DNA from: ZAX-1 sp046533095
GTDB taxonomy: Bacteria > Bacillota > Clostridia > Lachnospirales > Lachnospiraceae
Direction of reading: 5' to 3'
Assembly (NCBI GenBank): GCA_046533095.1
Contig: JAJQRA010000030.1
Location: forward strand, 1 to 64,000
DNA length: 64,000 bases
The notes under the pieces were generated by a model. The model searched no databases, was not told where the DNA came from, and saw only the letters and a list, made by a program, of their open reading frames with translations. The first letter of the stretch is position 1. Every line of letters starts with the position of its first letter. Position numbers and translations under genes: made by a program. Positions 41,868 to 50,557 of this stretch are shown here, piece after piece.

Positions 41868-42638
41868 GTGAATACGTATTTGAAGTTTATTGCGGATGAG
41901 AAATTATTGAATGCACTAGATATTCTATATGCAACTTACGTGAAGAGCTTTTCGGATAAAACACTGGATGAGTTAAACAAGAATATTATGGATCCATTTA
42001 AGTTTCAATTTGACACAATTTTTCTCAATGAAAGAAATCCGATCAATACATTGAAGAATGAAATTTTTCGACAGAGTGATAAGTCCATATCAAATGCCAT
42101 TGGATTATTTCACCAGAAAATTTTAGGATCGATTGATGGATTTGTTGAGACGCCCACGCTCCCATGTGATGTGAAAAAGTGCGATGATACTATGTTTGTA
42201 GAAGTGAAGAATAAGCATAATACTATGAATGTACGATCAGCAGCTGGTGTTTATGAGGAATTAGAGGGACTAGCTAAGTCAAATCCGAAGGCTATGTGTT
42301 ATTTGGTTGAGATTATTTCAAAAAAGAGTAGTGATGAGGTATGGCAGCAAACGATTAATGAAAAAAAGATGGAGCATCCAAGAATCCATAAAATATCGGC
42401 AGATAAATTCTATGAATTGGCAACAGGTGATAAAGATGCATTCAAACAACTCTGTGAAGCATTGCCAGCTGCTACATCTGATTTTTTATTGAAGAATGGT
42501 TTAATGGGAAATTTTGGAAATACAGGACGTTTAGGGGCTTATCAGACTTTGATGGAAAAAGCAGATGAAGATGGAACAGATATTTTAAGGGAAATGTTTA
42601 AAATATCGTTTACATCATATAATGGCTTTCATGATTAA
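41868..42638 (+). CDS. Type II restriction endonuclease, Eco47II-like
   Basis: A 256-residue protein directly after the C5-methyltransferase. CDVKKCDDTMFVEVKNKHN (about residues 100-118) supplies a PD-(D/E)XK-like metal site (D...E-V-K). The opening NTYLKFIADEKLLNALDILY and the NIMDPFKFQFDTIF segment resemble the Eco47II/Sau96I group that cuts GGNCC-type sites; this is from memory and moderate. GTG 41868 is preferred: GGAGG stands eight bases ahead, and the longer TTG start would include the ribosome binding site. Its expression may be held back by the upstream inverted repeat. Confidence 0.7.
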   Translation: MNTYLKFIADEKLLNALDILYATYVKSFSDKTLDELNKNIMDPFKFQFDTIFLNERNPINTLKNEIFRQSDKSISNAIGLFHQKILGSIDGFVETPTLPCDVKKCDDTMFVEVKNKHNTMNVRSAAGVYEELEGLAKSNPKAMCYLVEIISKKSSDEVWQQTINEKKMEHPRIHKISADKFYELATGDKDAFKQLCEALPAATSDFLLKNGLMGNFGNTGRLGAYQTLMEKADEDGTDILREMFKISFTSYNGFHD

Positions 42639-42762
42639 ATAATAATTCAAGAAGATACGAAAAGAACCTTTAGATAACAGGGCATGTGCCATTCTAGTTC
42701 CAATCCTATAACAGTATTTTTATAAAAACAGTGTTTATCCAAAAACTAGTATACCCGACTTT

Positions 42763-43155
42763 ATGCTTTCGCAGGTGTGGGAAGAAATAGAAGGTGCGGC
42801 TAACACAGATCCGGATAGCGCATGGGATATATTCTACAACGGTAACAATGATGAATTCGCTGCATTAGTGAATTGTATTGGAGAAATTGGCGACGAGTTT
42901 GACACTGATAATGCCGGGGTAGAAATTATACGTTTGGCAATAAATCGAAACGACAAAGAAGTTATGGAGGCGACACGCATTGGTTTTGGCGACATGTTTC
43001 AGGAATATTACAGCAAGACGATGACCGCGCCGGATGAAATTAGAAAGAGCTATATTTTGGATTTTGACTATATTAAGGCATTTAATAAACCCAAGATATC
43101 GCTAAATCTTCAATGCGAGAGGAGTTTTCATGCAAGAAAAAATAGTATTAATTGA
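42763..43155 (+). CDS. Hypothetical protein, possibly a C-terminal gene remnant
   Basis: A 130-residue acidic, helical frame without a clear ribosome binding site at ATG 42763. The middle (NCIGEIGDEFDTDNAGVEII, EVMEATRIGFGDMFQEYY) is clearly related to the frameshifted sequence at 22108-22321, so it belongs to a real but unrecognised family. The last residues overlap the polA start by 26 bases. The frame upstream (YPKTSIPDF) also looks coding, suggesting the N-terminus has been lost. The rest of the spacer 42639-42762 shows nothing further. Confidence 0.45.
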   Translation: MLSQVWEEIEGAANTDPDSAWDIFYNGNNDEFAALVNCIGEIGDEFDTDNAGVEIIRLAINRNDKEVMEATRIGFGDMFQEYYSKTMTAPDEIRKSYILDFDYIKAFNKPKISLNLQCERSFHARKNSIN

Positions 43156-45856
43156 TGGACATAGTATATTGCACCGTGCCTTTTTCGGTATTCCGGATCT
43201 GACAAATTCCGATGGCCTTCATACGAATGCCATCTATGGTTTTTTAAACATTTTGTTTAAAATATTAGAAGAAGAAAAGCCGGATTATTTAACCGTGGCA
43301 TTTGATGTACATGCTCCTACCTTTCGACATAAACTGTATGCAGAATACAAAGGCACAAGAAAGCCGATGGCATCGGAACTGCGCGAACAAGTTCCGGTTA
43401 TGAAAGAAGTGCTTACATCAATGGGTATTTCAATTGTGGAAAAAGAAGGCTATGAGGCGGACGATATTCTTGGGACGATTGCAAAACGAAGTGAGGCGCA
43501 GGGCATGAGGGTATCGCTTGTGTCCGGCGACCGGGATTTGCTGCAGCTTGCCAGTGAGCATATTAAAATAAGGATTCCAAAAACGAAGCGTACCGGAACT
43601 GAAATTGAAGATTACTACGCAACGGATGTATTGGAAAAATATAAGGTGACACCGGTTGAATTTATAGATTTTAAGGCGCTTATGGGCGATCCGTCTGATA
43701 ATATACCGGGTGTTCCAAGCATTGGGGAAAAAACAGCTTCTAATCTGATCTCGACCTATCAATCGATTGAAAATGCTTATGCACATCTAGAAGAAATCAA
43801 ACCAAAGCGTGCGAAAGAGGCTCTACAGGAACATTACGATTTGGCACAGTTAAGCAAAGTGCTTGCAACAATAGAAACAAACTGCGATCTTTCCTATGAT
43901 GTGGAACATGCGCATTTAAGGGATCTTTATACGCCCAAAGCCTATCAGCTGTTTAAACAGTTGGAATTTAAACAGTTCCTTGAACGTTTCGATGTGGAAA
44001 CTTCGGAAAGCCCCGTAAAGCGGCATTTCAAAACAGTCCTTGAATTAAAAGAAGCAGATATGGTTTTTAAGCGGGCCAAGGCATGTGAAAGAATCGCATT
44101 TGCCATCGTAGTAGAACAGGATACGGTATTAGGCGCAGTCCTGGTCCTAGATGCAGAAGATATAAACTTTATCATAGCGGAGAAAACGCTGACAAAGGAA
44201 GAAGATGAAAATGCTGCTACAGACCAAAACCCATTCGCAGAAGAAACGCTATCAAGCGCATATATCATAAGAGAAGCCACGAAGGTTTTAAATAAAGCGA
44301 AAATAGCAGTGACCCTAGATTTAAAAAGCCAGTTAAAGCAACTGCCGGATTTAGACGTTTCCGTGGAAGCAAGAAAGCGGTTTTTTGATGTACAAATAGC
44401 GGCCTATCTGTTAAATCCATTAAAAAACAACTATGACTATGATGATATTGCAAAAGAATTTGCAGAGATCATGCTTCCGTCTAAAGCGGATCTGTTGGGC
44501 AAAATGGCGTATACAAAAGCATTAGAAGAGGAAATCGAACAAATGTTCATAGATAAATTTTCTCAATGCGTATGCTTTAGCGCCTATACCGCCTATGCCT
44601 CCTATGTACCGATATTGGAAAAATTAAAGCAAACAGGAATGGCACAGCTGTTTTATGAAATAGAAATGCCCTTGGTCTTTACGTTGTTTGACATGGAATG
44701 CGAGGGTATCCGCGTAAATGCGCAGGAGCTAAAGGAATATGAAGAGAGCCTGTCTGTAGAAATCACGCAAACCGAGCGGGAAATTTATGAGGACGTGGGG
44801 GAAACGTTTAACATCAACTCACCGAAGCAATTAGGCATCGTACTCTTTGAAAATTTGAAGATGCCCAATGGGAAAAAGACAAAAACAGGCTATTCAACGG
44901 CGGCAGATGTGCTTGATAAATTGGCACCGGCGTATCCGGTCGTTTCTAAAATACTAAAATACCGCCAGTTGACGAAATTAAAATCGACCTATGCGTTGGG
45001 ACTGGCAAACTGTATCGAATCAGATGGAAGAATCCATAGTAGCTTTAATCAGACAATTACTGCAACCGGAAGAATCAGCAGTACAGAGCCAAATTTGCAG
45101 AATATCCCAATTCGTATGGAAATAGGGCGTTTGATACGAAAAGTCTTTATTCCAAAAGAAGGGTATGTGTTTTTGGATGCCGACTATTCCCAGATAGAAC
45201 TTCGCGTGCTTGCGCATATGTCCGGAGACCGTATGCTGATTGACGCTTATCGGCAGGCACAGGATATTCACCGCATTACCGCATCGCAGGTATTTCATAT
45301 ACCGTTTGAAGAAGTGACAGACTTACAGCGCAGGAATGCAAAAGCAGTTAATTTTGGTATTGTATATGGCATTAGTTCGTTTGGCCTAAGCCAAGATTTA
45401 AGCATCACCCCAAAAGAGGCGGCGGCCTATATCGATAAATATTTTGAAACCTATCCTCAAATAAAACAGTTTCTGGAAAAACTTGTAGCAGATGCAAAAG
45501 AGGACGGCTTTGTAACAACGATGTTTGGCAGAAGGCGGCCGATCCTTGAACTGTCCTCAAGCAATTATGCGCAACGCTCCTTTGGAGAGCGCATAGCCAT
45601 GAATTCCCCCATACAGGGGACGGCGGCGGATATTATTAAAATTGCGATGGTGCGGGTGAATGCACAGTTGACAGCGCAGGGATTAAAGTCAAGGCTGATT
45701 CTACAGGTTCACGATGAACTGCTTATAGAAACGGCAAAAGAAGAAATAGAGCAGGTAAAAGCGATTTTAGAAAAAGAGATGGAGTCGGCGGCAGACTTGG
45801 CCGTGGCACTAGAAGTAGATATGAATACAGGCGACAACTGGTATGATGCGCATTAA
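43130..45856 (+). CDS. polA: DNA polymerase I
   Basis: A 908-residue repair and Okazaki-fragment polymerase. The N-terminal 5'-nuclease domain has VLIDGHSILHRAFFG, YEADDILGTIA, VSGDRDLLQL and the helix-hairpin-helix PSDNIPGVPSIGEKTA. The middle 3'-5' exonuclease domain lacks the usual D-x-E metal residues, as in many Firmicutes. The polymerase domain has TATGRISSTEPNLQNIP, motif A LDADYSQIELRVLAH, the O-helix RRNAKAVNFGIVYGIS and motif C LQVHDELLIE. AGAGGAG precedes ATG 43130. The end of the gene is echoed downstream, and the coaE fusion follows. Confidence 0.96.
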   Translation: MQEKIVLIDGHSILHRAFFGIPDLTNSDGLHTNAIYGFLNILFKILEEEKPDYLTVAFDVHAPTFRHKLYAEYKGTRKPMASELREQVPVMKEVLTSMGISIVEKEGYEADDILGTIAKRSEAQGMRVSLVSGDRDLLQLASEHIKIRIPKTKRTGTEIEDYYATDVLEKYKVTPVEFIDFKALMGDPSDNIPGVPSIGEKTASNLISTYQSIENAYAHLEEIKPKRAKEALQEHYDLAQLSKVLATIETNCDLSYDVEHAHLRDLYTPKAYQLFKQLEFKQFLERFDVETSESPVKRHFKTVLELKEADMVFKRAKACERIAFAIVVEQDTVLGAVLVLDAEDINFIIAEKTLTKEEDENAATDQNPFAEETLSSAYIIREATKVLNKAKIAVTLDLKSQLKQLPDLDVSVEARKRFFDVQIAAYLLNPLKNNYDYDDIAKEFAEIMLPSKADLLGKMAYTKALEEEIEQMFIDKFSQCVCFSAYTAYASYVPILEKLKQTGMAQLFYEIEMPLVFTLFDMECEGIRVNAQELKEYEESLSVEITQTEREIYEDVGETFNINSPKQLGIVLFENLKMPNGKKTKTGYSTAADVLDKLAPAYPVVSKILKYRQLTKLKSTYALGLANCIESDGRIHSSFNQTITATGRISSTEPNLQNIPIRMEIGRLIRKVFIPKEGYVFLDADYSQIELRVLAHMSGDRMLIDAYRQAQDIHRITASQVFHIPFEEVTDLQRRNAKAVNFGIVYGISSFGLSQDLSITPKEAAAYIDKYFETYPQIKQFLEKLVADAKEDGFVTTMFGRRRPILELSSSNYAQRSFGERIAMNSPIQGTAADIIKIAMVRVNAQLTAQGLKSRLILQVHDELLIETAKEEIEQVKAILEKEMESAADLAVALEVDMNTGDNWYDAH

Positions 45857-45946
45857 CGAAGGAAACGAATAAAGCGATATATGCCAAAACCGCAGTCAAT
45901 TGCGACGACTGGTACGATGCGCATGAACGAAGGAAACGCTTAGCGG
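45832..45946 (+). repeat. Duplication of the polA 3' end
   Basis: GACAACTGGTATGATGCGCA at 45832 (the real end of polA, with TAA) is followed by ACGAAGGAAACG. GACGACTGGTACGATGCGCA near 45906, also followed by ACGAAGGAAACG, is a second copy about 72 bases later. In the second copy the frame lacks the stop and is open into the coaE frame. Confidence 0.8.
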
Positions 45947-46041
45947 CTAAGCAAAAACAGGGCTTTATAAAGTGGGCGAGGTGCGATTTTAAAAGAGGCT
46001 TTCGTATGTCTCGTCAAGTGTTTGATGCAAGGAGTAGTATT

Positions 46042-49008
46042 ATGCAGGTTATTGGAGTTACAGGCGGTGTAGGGGCCGGCAAATCAGCTATATTAGATTA
46101 TTTGCAAAAAAATTACAGGGTCCTTACCTTAATGGCAGATACCATAGCACATGAGCTGATGGAACCTGGTACGGATTGCTACAAGGAATTAAAGGGTATA
46201 CTGCCTACAACGGTTTTTGAGGAAACAGGATTTATCGACCGGAACATGCTTTCCCTGCTTTTGTTTCGCCAGGAGAAGATAAGAAAACAAGTAAATGCGA
46301 TTGTCCACCCGGCGGTGAAAGAAAAGATTAAAGAAAAAATCTCTTTTGAACGGAGCAGGGATCTGTTAGACTATATTATAATAGAGGCCGCCCTGCTAAT
46401 TGAGGACAATTATGGTGAAATATGTGACGAACTCTGGTATGTCTATGCCTCCGAAAAAACACGCAGAAAACGTTTGAGGGAGACAAGGGGCTATTCCATG
46501 AATAAAATTGCAGGTATGTTCGACAGCCAGTTAAATGACGCACAGTATCGGGAAAAATGTAGCATTACGATAAATAATGATGGGGCACTAGAGGAAACAA
46601 TCTATCAAATAACACAGATCATTCACGAAAATAAAAGTAAGGGAGATATAGAAAATATGGCAAGTATTCAAGCGGAGACGGGGGTTAAAATGCAGGCGGA
46701 GGGTCAGTCGCTTGTATTTGGATTGGACATTGGAACGAGGAACATCGTAGGTACAGTTGGATATAAAGATGGGGATGAATTTTTTGTTATGGCACAGTGT
46801 GTTAGGGAGCACGAAACCCGATCTATGTTGGATGGGCAGGTGCATGATATCCACAGGGTAGGAAGGACGATTCAAACCGTAAAAGAGCAGTTGGAAGAAC
46901 AGATCGGGGAAGAGCTTGACGAGGTATGTATTGCAGCGGCTGGGCGTGTCCTTAAAACAGTTACAACGAATATAGAGTATCAATTTCCGGAAGAAACGGT
47001 AGTGGAGGGAGAGCATGTCCATACCTTAAGCCTGCTTGGGATAGAGAAAGCACAGCAGATTTTAAAGGAAGATAATGATACAAAATTTAAATTCTATTGT
47101 GTCGGATATTCCGTTGTCAAATATTATTTGAATGATGATATGTTTACAAACTTAGAACAGCATAAAGCAGATAAAATTTCAGAAGATATCATTGTAACCT
47201 TTTTGCCGGAGGACGTTGTAGACGGCTTATATTCATCGGTTGGATTCGCCGGGCTTACTGTAGCAAACCTTACCCTAGAGCCGATTGCGGCCATTCATGT
47301 AGCCATACCCGAAGCGTTTCGTATGCTGAACATCGCTATGGTGGATATCGGTGCAGGCACTTCTGATATTTCAATTACCAATGACGGAAGTATCACTGCC
47401 TATGGCATGATTCCGTCAGCGGGCGATGAAATTACCGAAACCATTGTACAGCATTATCTGGTAGATTTTAAAACGGCGGAAAATATAAAATGCCTCTCCG
47501 GTACGGAGGATGAAATCGAGTATAAAGATATCATGAGCATTACCCATGTGATTCCGGCAAAAGAAGTATGGGAGCTTGTCGCCCCCCTCGTAGAAAAATT
47601 GGCAAGGGATATTGCAGGCAAGATTAAAGAGTTAAATGGGGGTAAGACGGTCAGTGCCACCTTTGTCGTAGGCGGAGGTGGAAAAGTCCATGATTTTACA
47701 AAATTGCTGGCTGACGAATTGGAACTGCCTTATGAGCGTGTCGCCCTAAGAGGGGAAGAAGTATTGGAAAATGTTCATTTTAGGCAACAAGAGATTAAAA
47801 AAGATCCGCTCCTTGTTACACCAATTGGAATCTGCCTTGTCTATTATGAGCAGAAGAATAATTTTGTTTTTGTCCGTTTTAATGGAGAACGAATAAAATT
47901 ATATGACAACAACAAACTAACAATCGTAGATGTGGCGATGCAGGCAGGATTTCCAAATGAAAACCTGTTTCCAAAACGAGGCAAGGAAATTAATTTTACG
48001 GTAAATGGCCGGTCAAGGATTGCAAGGGGGGAAGCAGGAGAATCTGCACTTGTAAAAGTGGATGGAAGAACCGTAAATATCAACACTCCACTAGAACCAA
48101 ACAGCAACATTATAATAGAGCCGTCCACAGCAGGGGAAAGTGCCAGATATACGATAGAGCAGCTTGAAGAATATGGAACTTCCGGACTGTCATTTGAAGT
48201 GAATGGATATACGATTGTATGCCCCAAATTCGTTGAAGTCAATGGTAGCCTAGAACCTCCCTATTATGAAATAAAGGAAAATGACCAAATTGAAATGCGT
48301 GGCTACTATACGGTAGAACAGGTTATGGAATTTATGGACGTGGAAGTTGATTTGGACAAAGATATTTTTGTAAATAACCGGTTGGCAGATTTAGCCACCT
48401 TGGTATATGAAAATTTCTCGATAGACTGGACCGTTATAGCTTACCGTACCCCATTAGAGGATTTAGCACAACCAAAAGTAGAGCCAAACGATGCCCCATC
48501 TTTGGTAGAGCATAGCCGGGAAGATGCAGAAGAACTTCCCTCAAGGGAAGAAAGGGACCGGTCTAAGGCAGATGTTCCCCCAAAGACAGAAGAGGGCCGG
48601 CCTATGGCGGAAACAGATAAAAGTTTGCGGACAGGCGAGGATCGGACAGCTGAGGTTAATCAGGAAAATTCCACAGCCGACTTTGGCGGCGTGGGGCATA
48701 CGCAGACGGATATTTCTACAAATAAGGACAAGACAGCTGTTTTTATGCCAACGCAAATACAAAATGACCTGCTACAGGTGGAGTCGAAAAACCTCTCTGA
48801 AGTAAAAGCGATCAAAGTAACGGTAAATCATGAACCTGTTATTTTGACGGGAAAAGAGAAATACATTTTTGTAGATGTATTTGACTATATTTCCTTTGAT
48901 TTACAGGCAGGCAATGGGAAAAGCATCTTTACCCGCTTAAATGGCGAAACACCCCTTTATACACAGGAACTAGAGGAAGAGGATGTCATAGAGATATACT
49001 GGCGATAG
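46042..49008 (+). CDS. Fusion protein: dephospho-CoA kinase (CoaE) + FtsA/PilM-like ATPase
   Basis: One uninterrupted frame of 988 residues joins two normally separate proteins. Residues 1-200 are CoaE, the last enzyme of coenzyme A synthesis: P-loop GVTGGVGAGKSAILDYL, ADTIAHEL and RQEKIRKQVNAIVHPAV. From about 222 an actin-fold FtsA-like protein follows: FGLDIGTRNIVGTVGY, VCIAAAGRVLKTVTTN, MVDIGAGTSDISITNDGS and FVVGGGGKVHDF, then a variable, charged C-terminal half. ATG 46042 is chosen (AGGAG, seven bases). A second start may exist at in-frame ATG 46657, with GGGAG at eleven bases, giving a free FtsA-like protein. Neighbours polA and yycJ-like match the usual order of the separate genes. 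Confidence 0.88.
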   Translation: MQVIGVTGGVGAGKSAILDYLQKNYRVLTLMADTIAHELMEPGTDCYKELKGILPTTVFEETGFIDRNMLSLLLFRQEKIRKQVNAIVHPAVKEKIKEKISFERSRDLLDYIIIEAALLIEDNYGEICDELWYVYASEKTRRKRLRETRGYSMNKIAGMFDSQLNDAQYREKCSITINNDGALEETIYQITQIIHENKSKGDIENMASIQAETGVKMQAEGQSLVFGLDIGTRNIVGTVGYKDGDEFFVMAQCVREHETRSMLDGQVHDIHRVGRTIQTVKEQLEEQIGEELDEVCIAAAGRVLKTVTTNIEYQFPEETVVEGEHVHTLSLLGIEKAQQILKEDNDTKFKFYCVGYSVVKYYLNDDMFTNLEQHKADKISEDIIVTFLPEDVVDGLYSSVGFAGLTVANLTLEPIAAIHVAIPEAFRMLNIAMVDIGAGTSDISITNDGSITAYGMIPSAGDEITETIVQHYLVDFKTAENIKCLSGTEDEIEYKDIMSITHVIPAKEVWELVAPLVEKLARDIAGKIKELNGGKTVSATFVVGGGGKVHDFTKLLADELELPYERVALRGEEVLENVHFRQQEIKKDPLLVTPIGICLVYYEQKNNFVFVRFNGERIKLYDNNKLTIVDVAMQAGFPNENLFPKRGKEINFTVNGRSRIARGEAGESALVKVDGRTVNINTPLEPNSNIIIEPSTAGESARYTIEQLEEYGTSGLSFEVNGYTIVCPKFVEVNGSLEPPYYEIKENDQIEMRGYYTVEQVMEFMDVEVDLDKDIFVNNRLADLATLVYENFSIDWTVIAYRTPLEDLAQPKVEPNDAPSLVEHSREDAEELPSREERDRSKADVPPKTEEGRPMAETDKSLRTGEDRTAEVNQENSTADFGGVGHTQTDISTNKDKTAVFMPTQIQNDLLQVESKNLSEVKAIKVTVNHEPVILTGKEKYIFVDVFDYISFDLQAGNGKSIFTRLNGETPLYTQELEEEDVIEIYWR

Positions 49009-49034
49009 ATGAAAGAAAAACAGGAAGTGTTAAA

Positions 49035-49832
49035 ATGAGATTATGTAGCATAGCAAGTGGAAGTAGTGGCAACTGTATTTATGTTGGCTCGGATCATACA
49101 AATCTGATACTCGATGTGGGTATCAGTGGGAAAAGAGTGGAAGAGGGTTTAAATTATATTGGATTGCAGACAAAAGAAATGCATGGTATTTTAATTACGC
49201 ATGAACATTCAGACCATATTAGTGGTCTGGGTGTTATTGCACGCAGATATGGGATTCCGATTTATACCACAAGAGGGACAAAGGAGGCTATTTTAAATTC
49301 AAAATCAGTTGGGAAAATAGATGAAAGCCTATTTTGCGAAATCAATCCGGAGGAAGATTTTACAATTGGCGATGTTACAGTATCCTCGATAGCAATTTCG
49401 CATGACGCTATCCAACCAACAGCGTATATTGTCCGGCAGCCAAGGAAGTCAGTCGGCGTTATCACAGATCTTGGGACATATGACAATTGTATTATAGAAA
49501 AATTGCAGGGATTGGACATATTATTATTAGAAGCAAACCATGATATACATATGTTGCAGGTGGGAAACTACCCCTATTATTTAAAACAAAGGATATTAGG
49601 CGATGGTGGCCATTTGTCAAATGAATTGTCAGGACAGCTGTTGGGGCACGTCCTCCATGATAAATTCAAAACGGTTATTCTAGGTCATTTGAGCAAGGAA
49701 AATAATTATGAAAAGCTGGCCTACGAAACTGTAAGGCTGGAAGTCTCTATGGGAGATAATCCATACAAGGGAAATGATTTTCCAATTTATGTAGCAAAAC
49801 GGGACAGCATATCACAAATAGTAGAAGCATGA
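49035..49832 (+). CDS. MBL-fold metallo-hydrolase, YycJ/WalJ-like
   Basis: A 265-residue metallo-beta-lactamase-fold hydrolase. The metal-binding motif THEHSDHISGL (about residues 55-65) and SIASGSSGNCIYV at the N-terminus are typical of YycJ-type proteins, thought to be nucleases or to affect cell-wall or DNA processing near WalRK in Bacillus. LLEANHD and VILGHLSKENN supply later ligands. It follows the fusion gene by 26 bases and is likely co-transcribed. The substrate is unknown. Confidence 0.85.
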   Translation: MRLCSIASGSSGNCIYVGSDHTNLILDVGISGKRVEEGLNYIGLQTKEMHGILITHEHSDHISGLGVIARRYGIPIYTTRGTKEAILNSKSVGKIDESLFCEINPEEDFTIGDVTVSSIAISHDAIQPTAYIVRQPRKSVGVITDLGTYDNCIIEKLQGLDILLLEANHDIHMLQVGNYPYYLKQRILGDGGHLSNELSGQLLGHVLHDKFKTVILGHLSKENNYEKLAYETVRLEVSMGDNPYKGNDFPIYVAKRDSISQIVEA

Positions 49833-49840
49833 AAGAAACA

Positions 49841-49925
49841 CCACGGCTACAAGGAAACGCCACAGCTACAAGGAAACGCCATCACTACAAGGAAATACCA
49901 CAGCTACAAGGAAAAGCCACAGCTA
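49841..49925 (+). repeat. About five tandem 18-bp repeats
   Basis: Imperfect units CCACRGCTACAAGGAAAC directly after the hydrolase gene, near 49843, 49861, 49878, 49896 and 49914. Related fragments (CAGCCACAAGGG, AGCTACCAGGAAACACC) occur at 54150-54300 after the second endonuclease gene. Confidence 0.7.
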
Positions 49926-50036
49926 CAAAGCTCAAAAATGCAGTGTTAAGTGGACGAGGTGCGCTTTTGCACTAGGATTGAAAAAAACCTTGTCAAGTGT
50001 TCCATGTGACTGTTCAATGTAAGGAGGAGCTTTAAA

Positions 50037-50321
50037 GTGAAAAACATAACAGATAGAACCATTATAACAGTAGTAGGAAAAGATACGGTGGGAATTATTG
50101 CAAAGATATGTACCTATCTTGCGAACAACCATATTAATATATTAGATATCAGCCAGACAATTGTGCAGGATTTTTTTAATATGATGATGATTGCTGATTT
50201 AACCGATGCAAGCAAGAAATTTGATGAATGTTCCAAAGAATTAGCACAAATTGGAGATGAAATCGGCGTAATCATTAAATGCCAAAGGGAAGAAATATTT
50301 AATCAAATGCATCGAATTTGA
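50037..50321 (+). CDS. ACT domain-containing protein (UPF0237)
   Basis: A 94-residue protein consisting of one ACT domain, an amino-acid-binding regulatory fold: IITVVGKDTVGIIAKICTYL (residues 9-28), ILDISQTIVQDFFNM and ADLTD. Small UPF0237 proteins are nearly always next to UPF0210, as here, so it is probably the regulatory partner of the following gene. It starts at GTG 50037 with AAGGAGGAG at good spacing. The ligand is unknown. Confidence 0.9.
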   Translation: MKNITDRTIITVVGKDTVGIIAKICTYLANNHINILDISQTIVQDFFNMMMIADLTDASKKFDECSKELAQIGDEIGVIIKCQREEIFNQMHRI

Positions 50322-50340
50322 CCGATATATATATTCAATC

Positions 50341-50490
50341 TCAATACAAGCGCGGAGCCAGAAACGAAAATCAACAGAGCGAAATTCCAGCGGATACAGG
50401 AACGAACTCAATACAAGCACGGAGCTAGAAACGAAAATCAACAGAGCGAAATTCCAGCGGATACAGGAACGAAAATCAACAGAGCGAAAT
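50341..50490 (+). repeat. Tandem repeats between the ACT and UPF0210 genes
   Basis: CTCAATACAAGCGCGGAGCC at 50341 and CTCAATACAAGCACGGAGCT at 50408 begin near-identical units of about 67 bp. Each contains AACGAAAATCAACAGAGCG and AATTCCAGCGGATACAGG. A third partial copy starts at about 50469. They split two genes that are usually tightly linked. Confidence 0.75.
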
Positions 50491-50557
50491 TTTAAAGGAG
50501 TTAGGAACTGTACAGGAGTCATCCTCATATTTCGTACAGGCCCTTAGTGTAAATAGC

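Noticed and set aside
45857..46041. Translation of the frame linking the second polA-end copy to coaE
   Set aside because: Although open in frame, there is no start codon with a ribosome binding site before ATG 46042, which has a good AGGAG.
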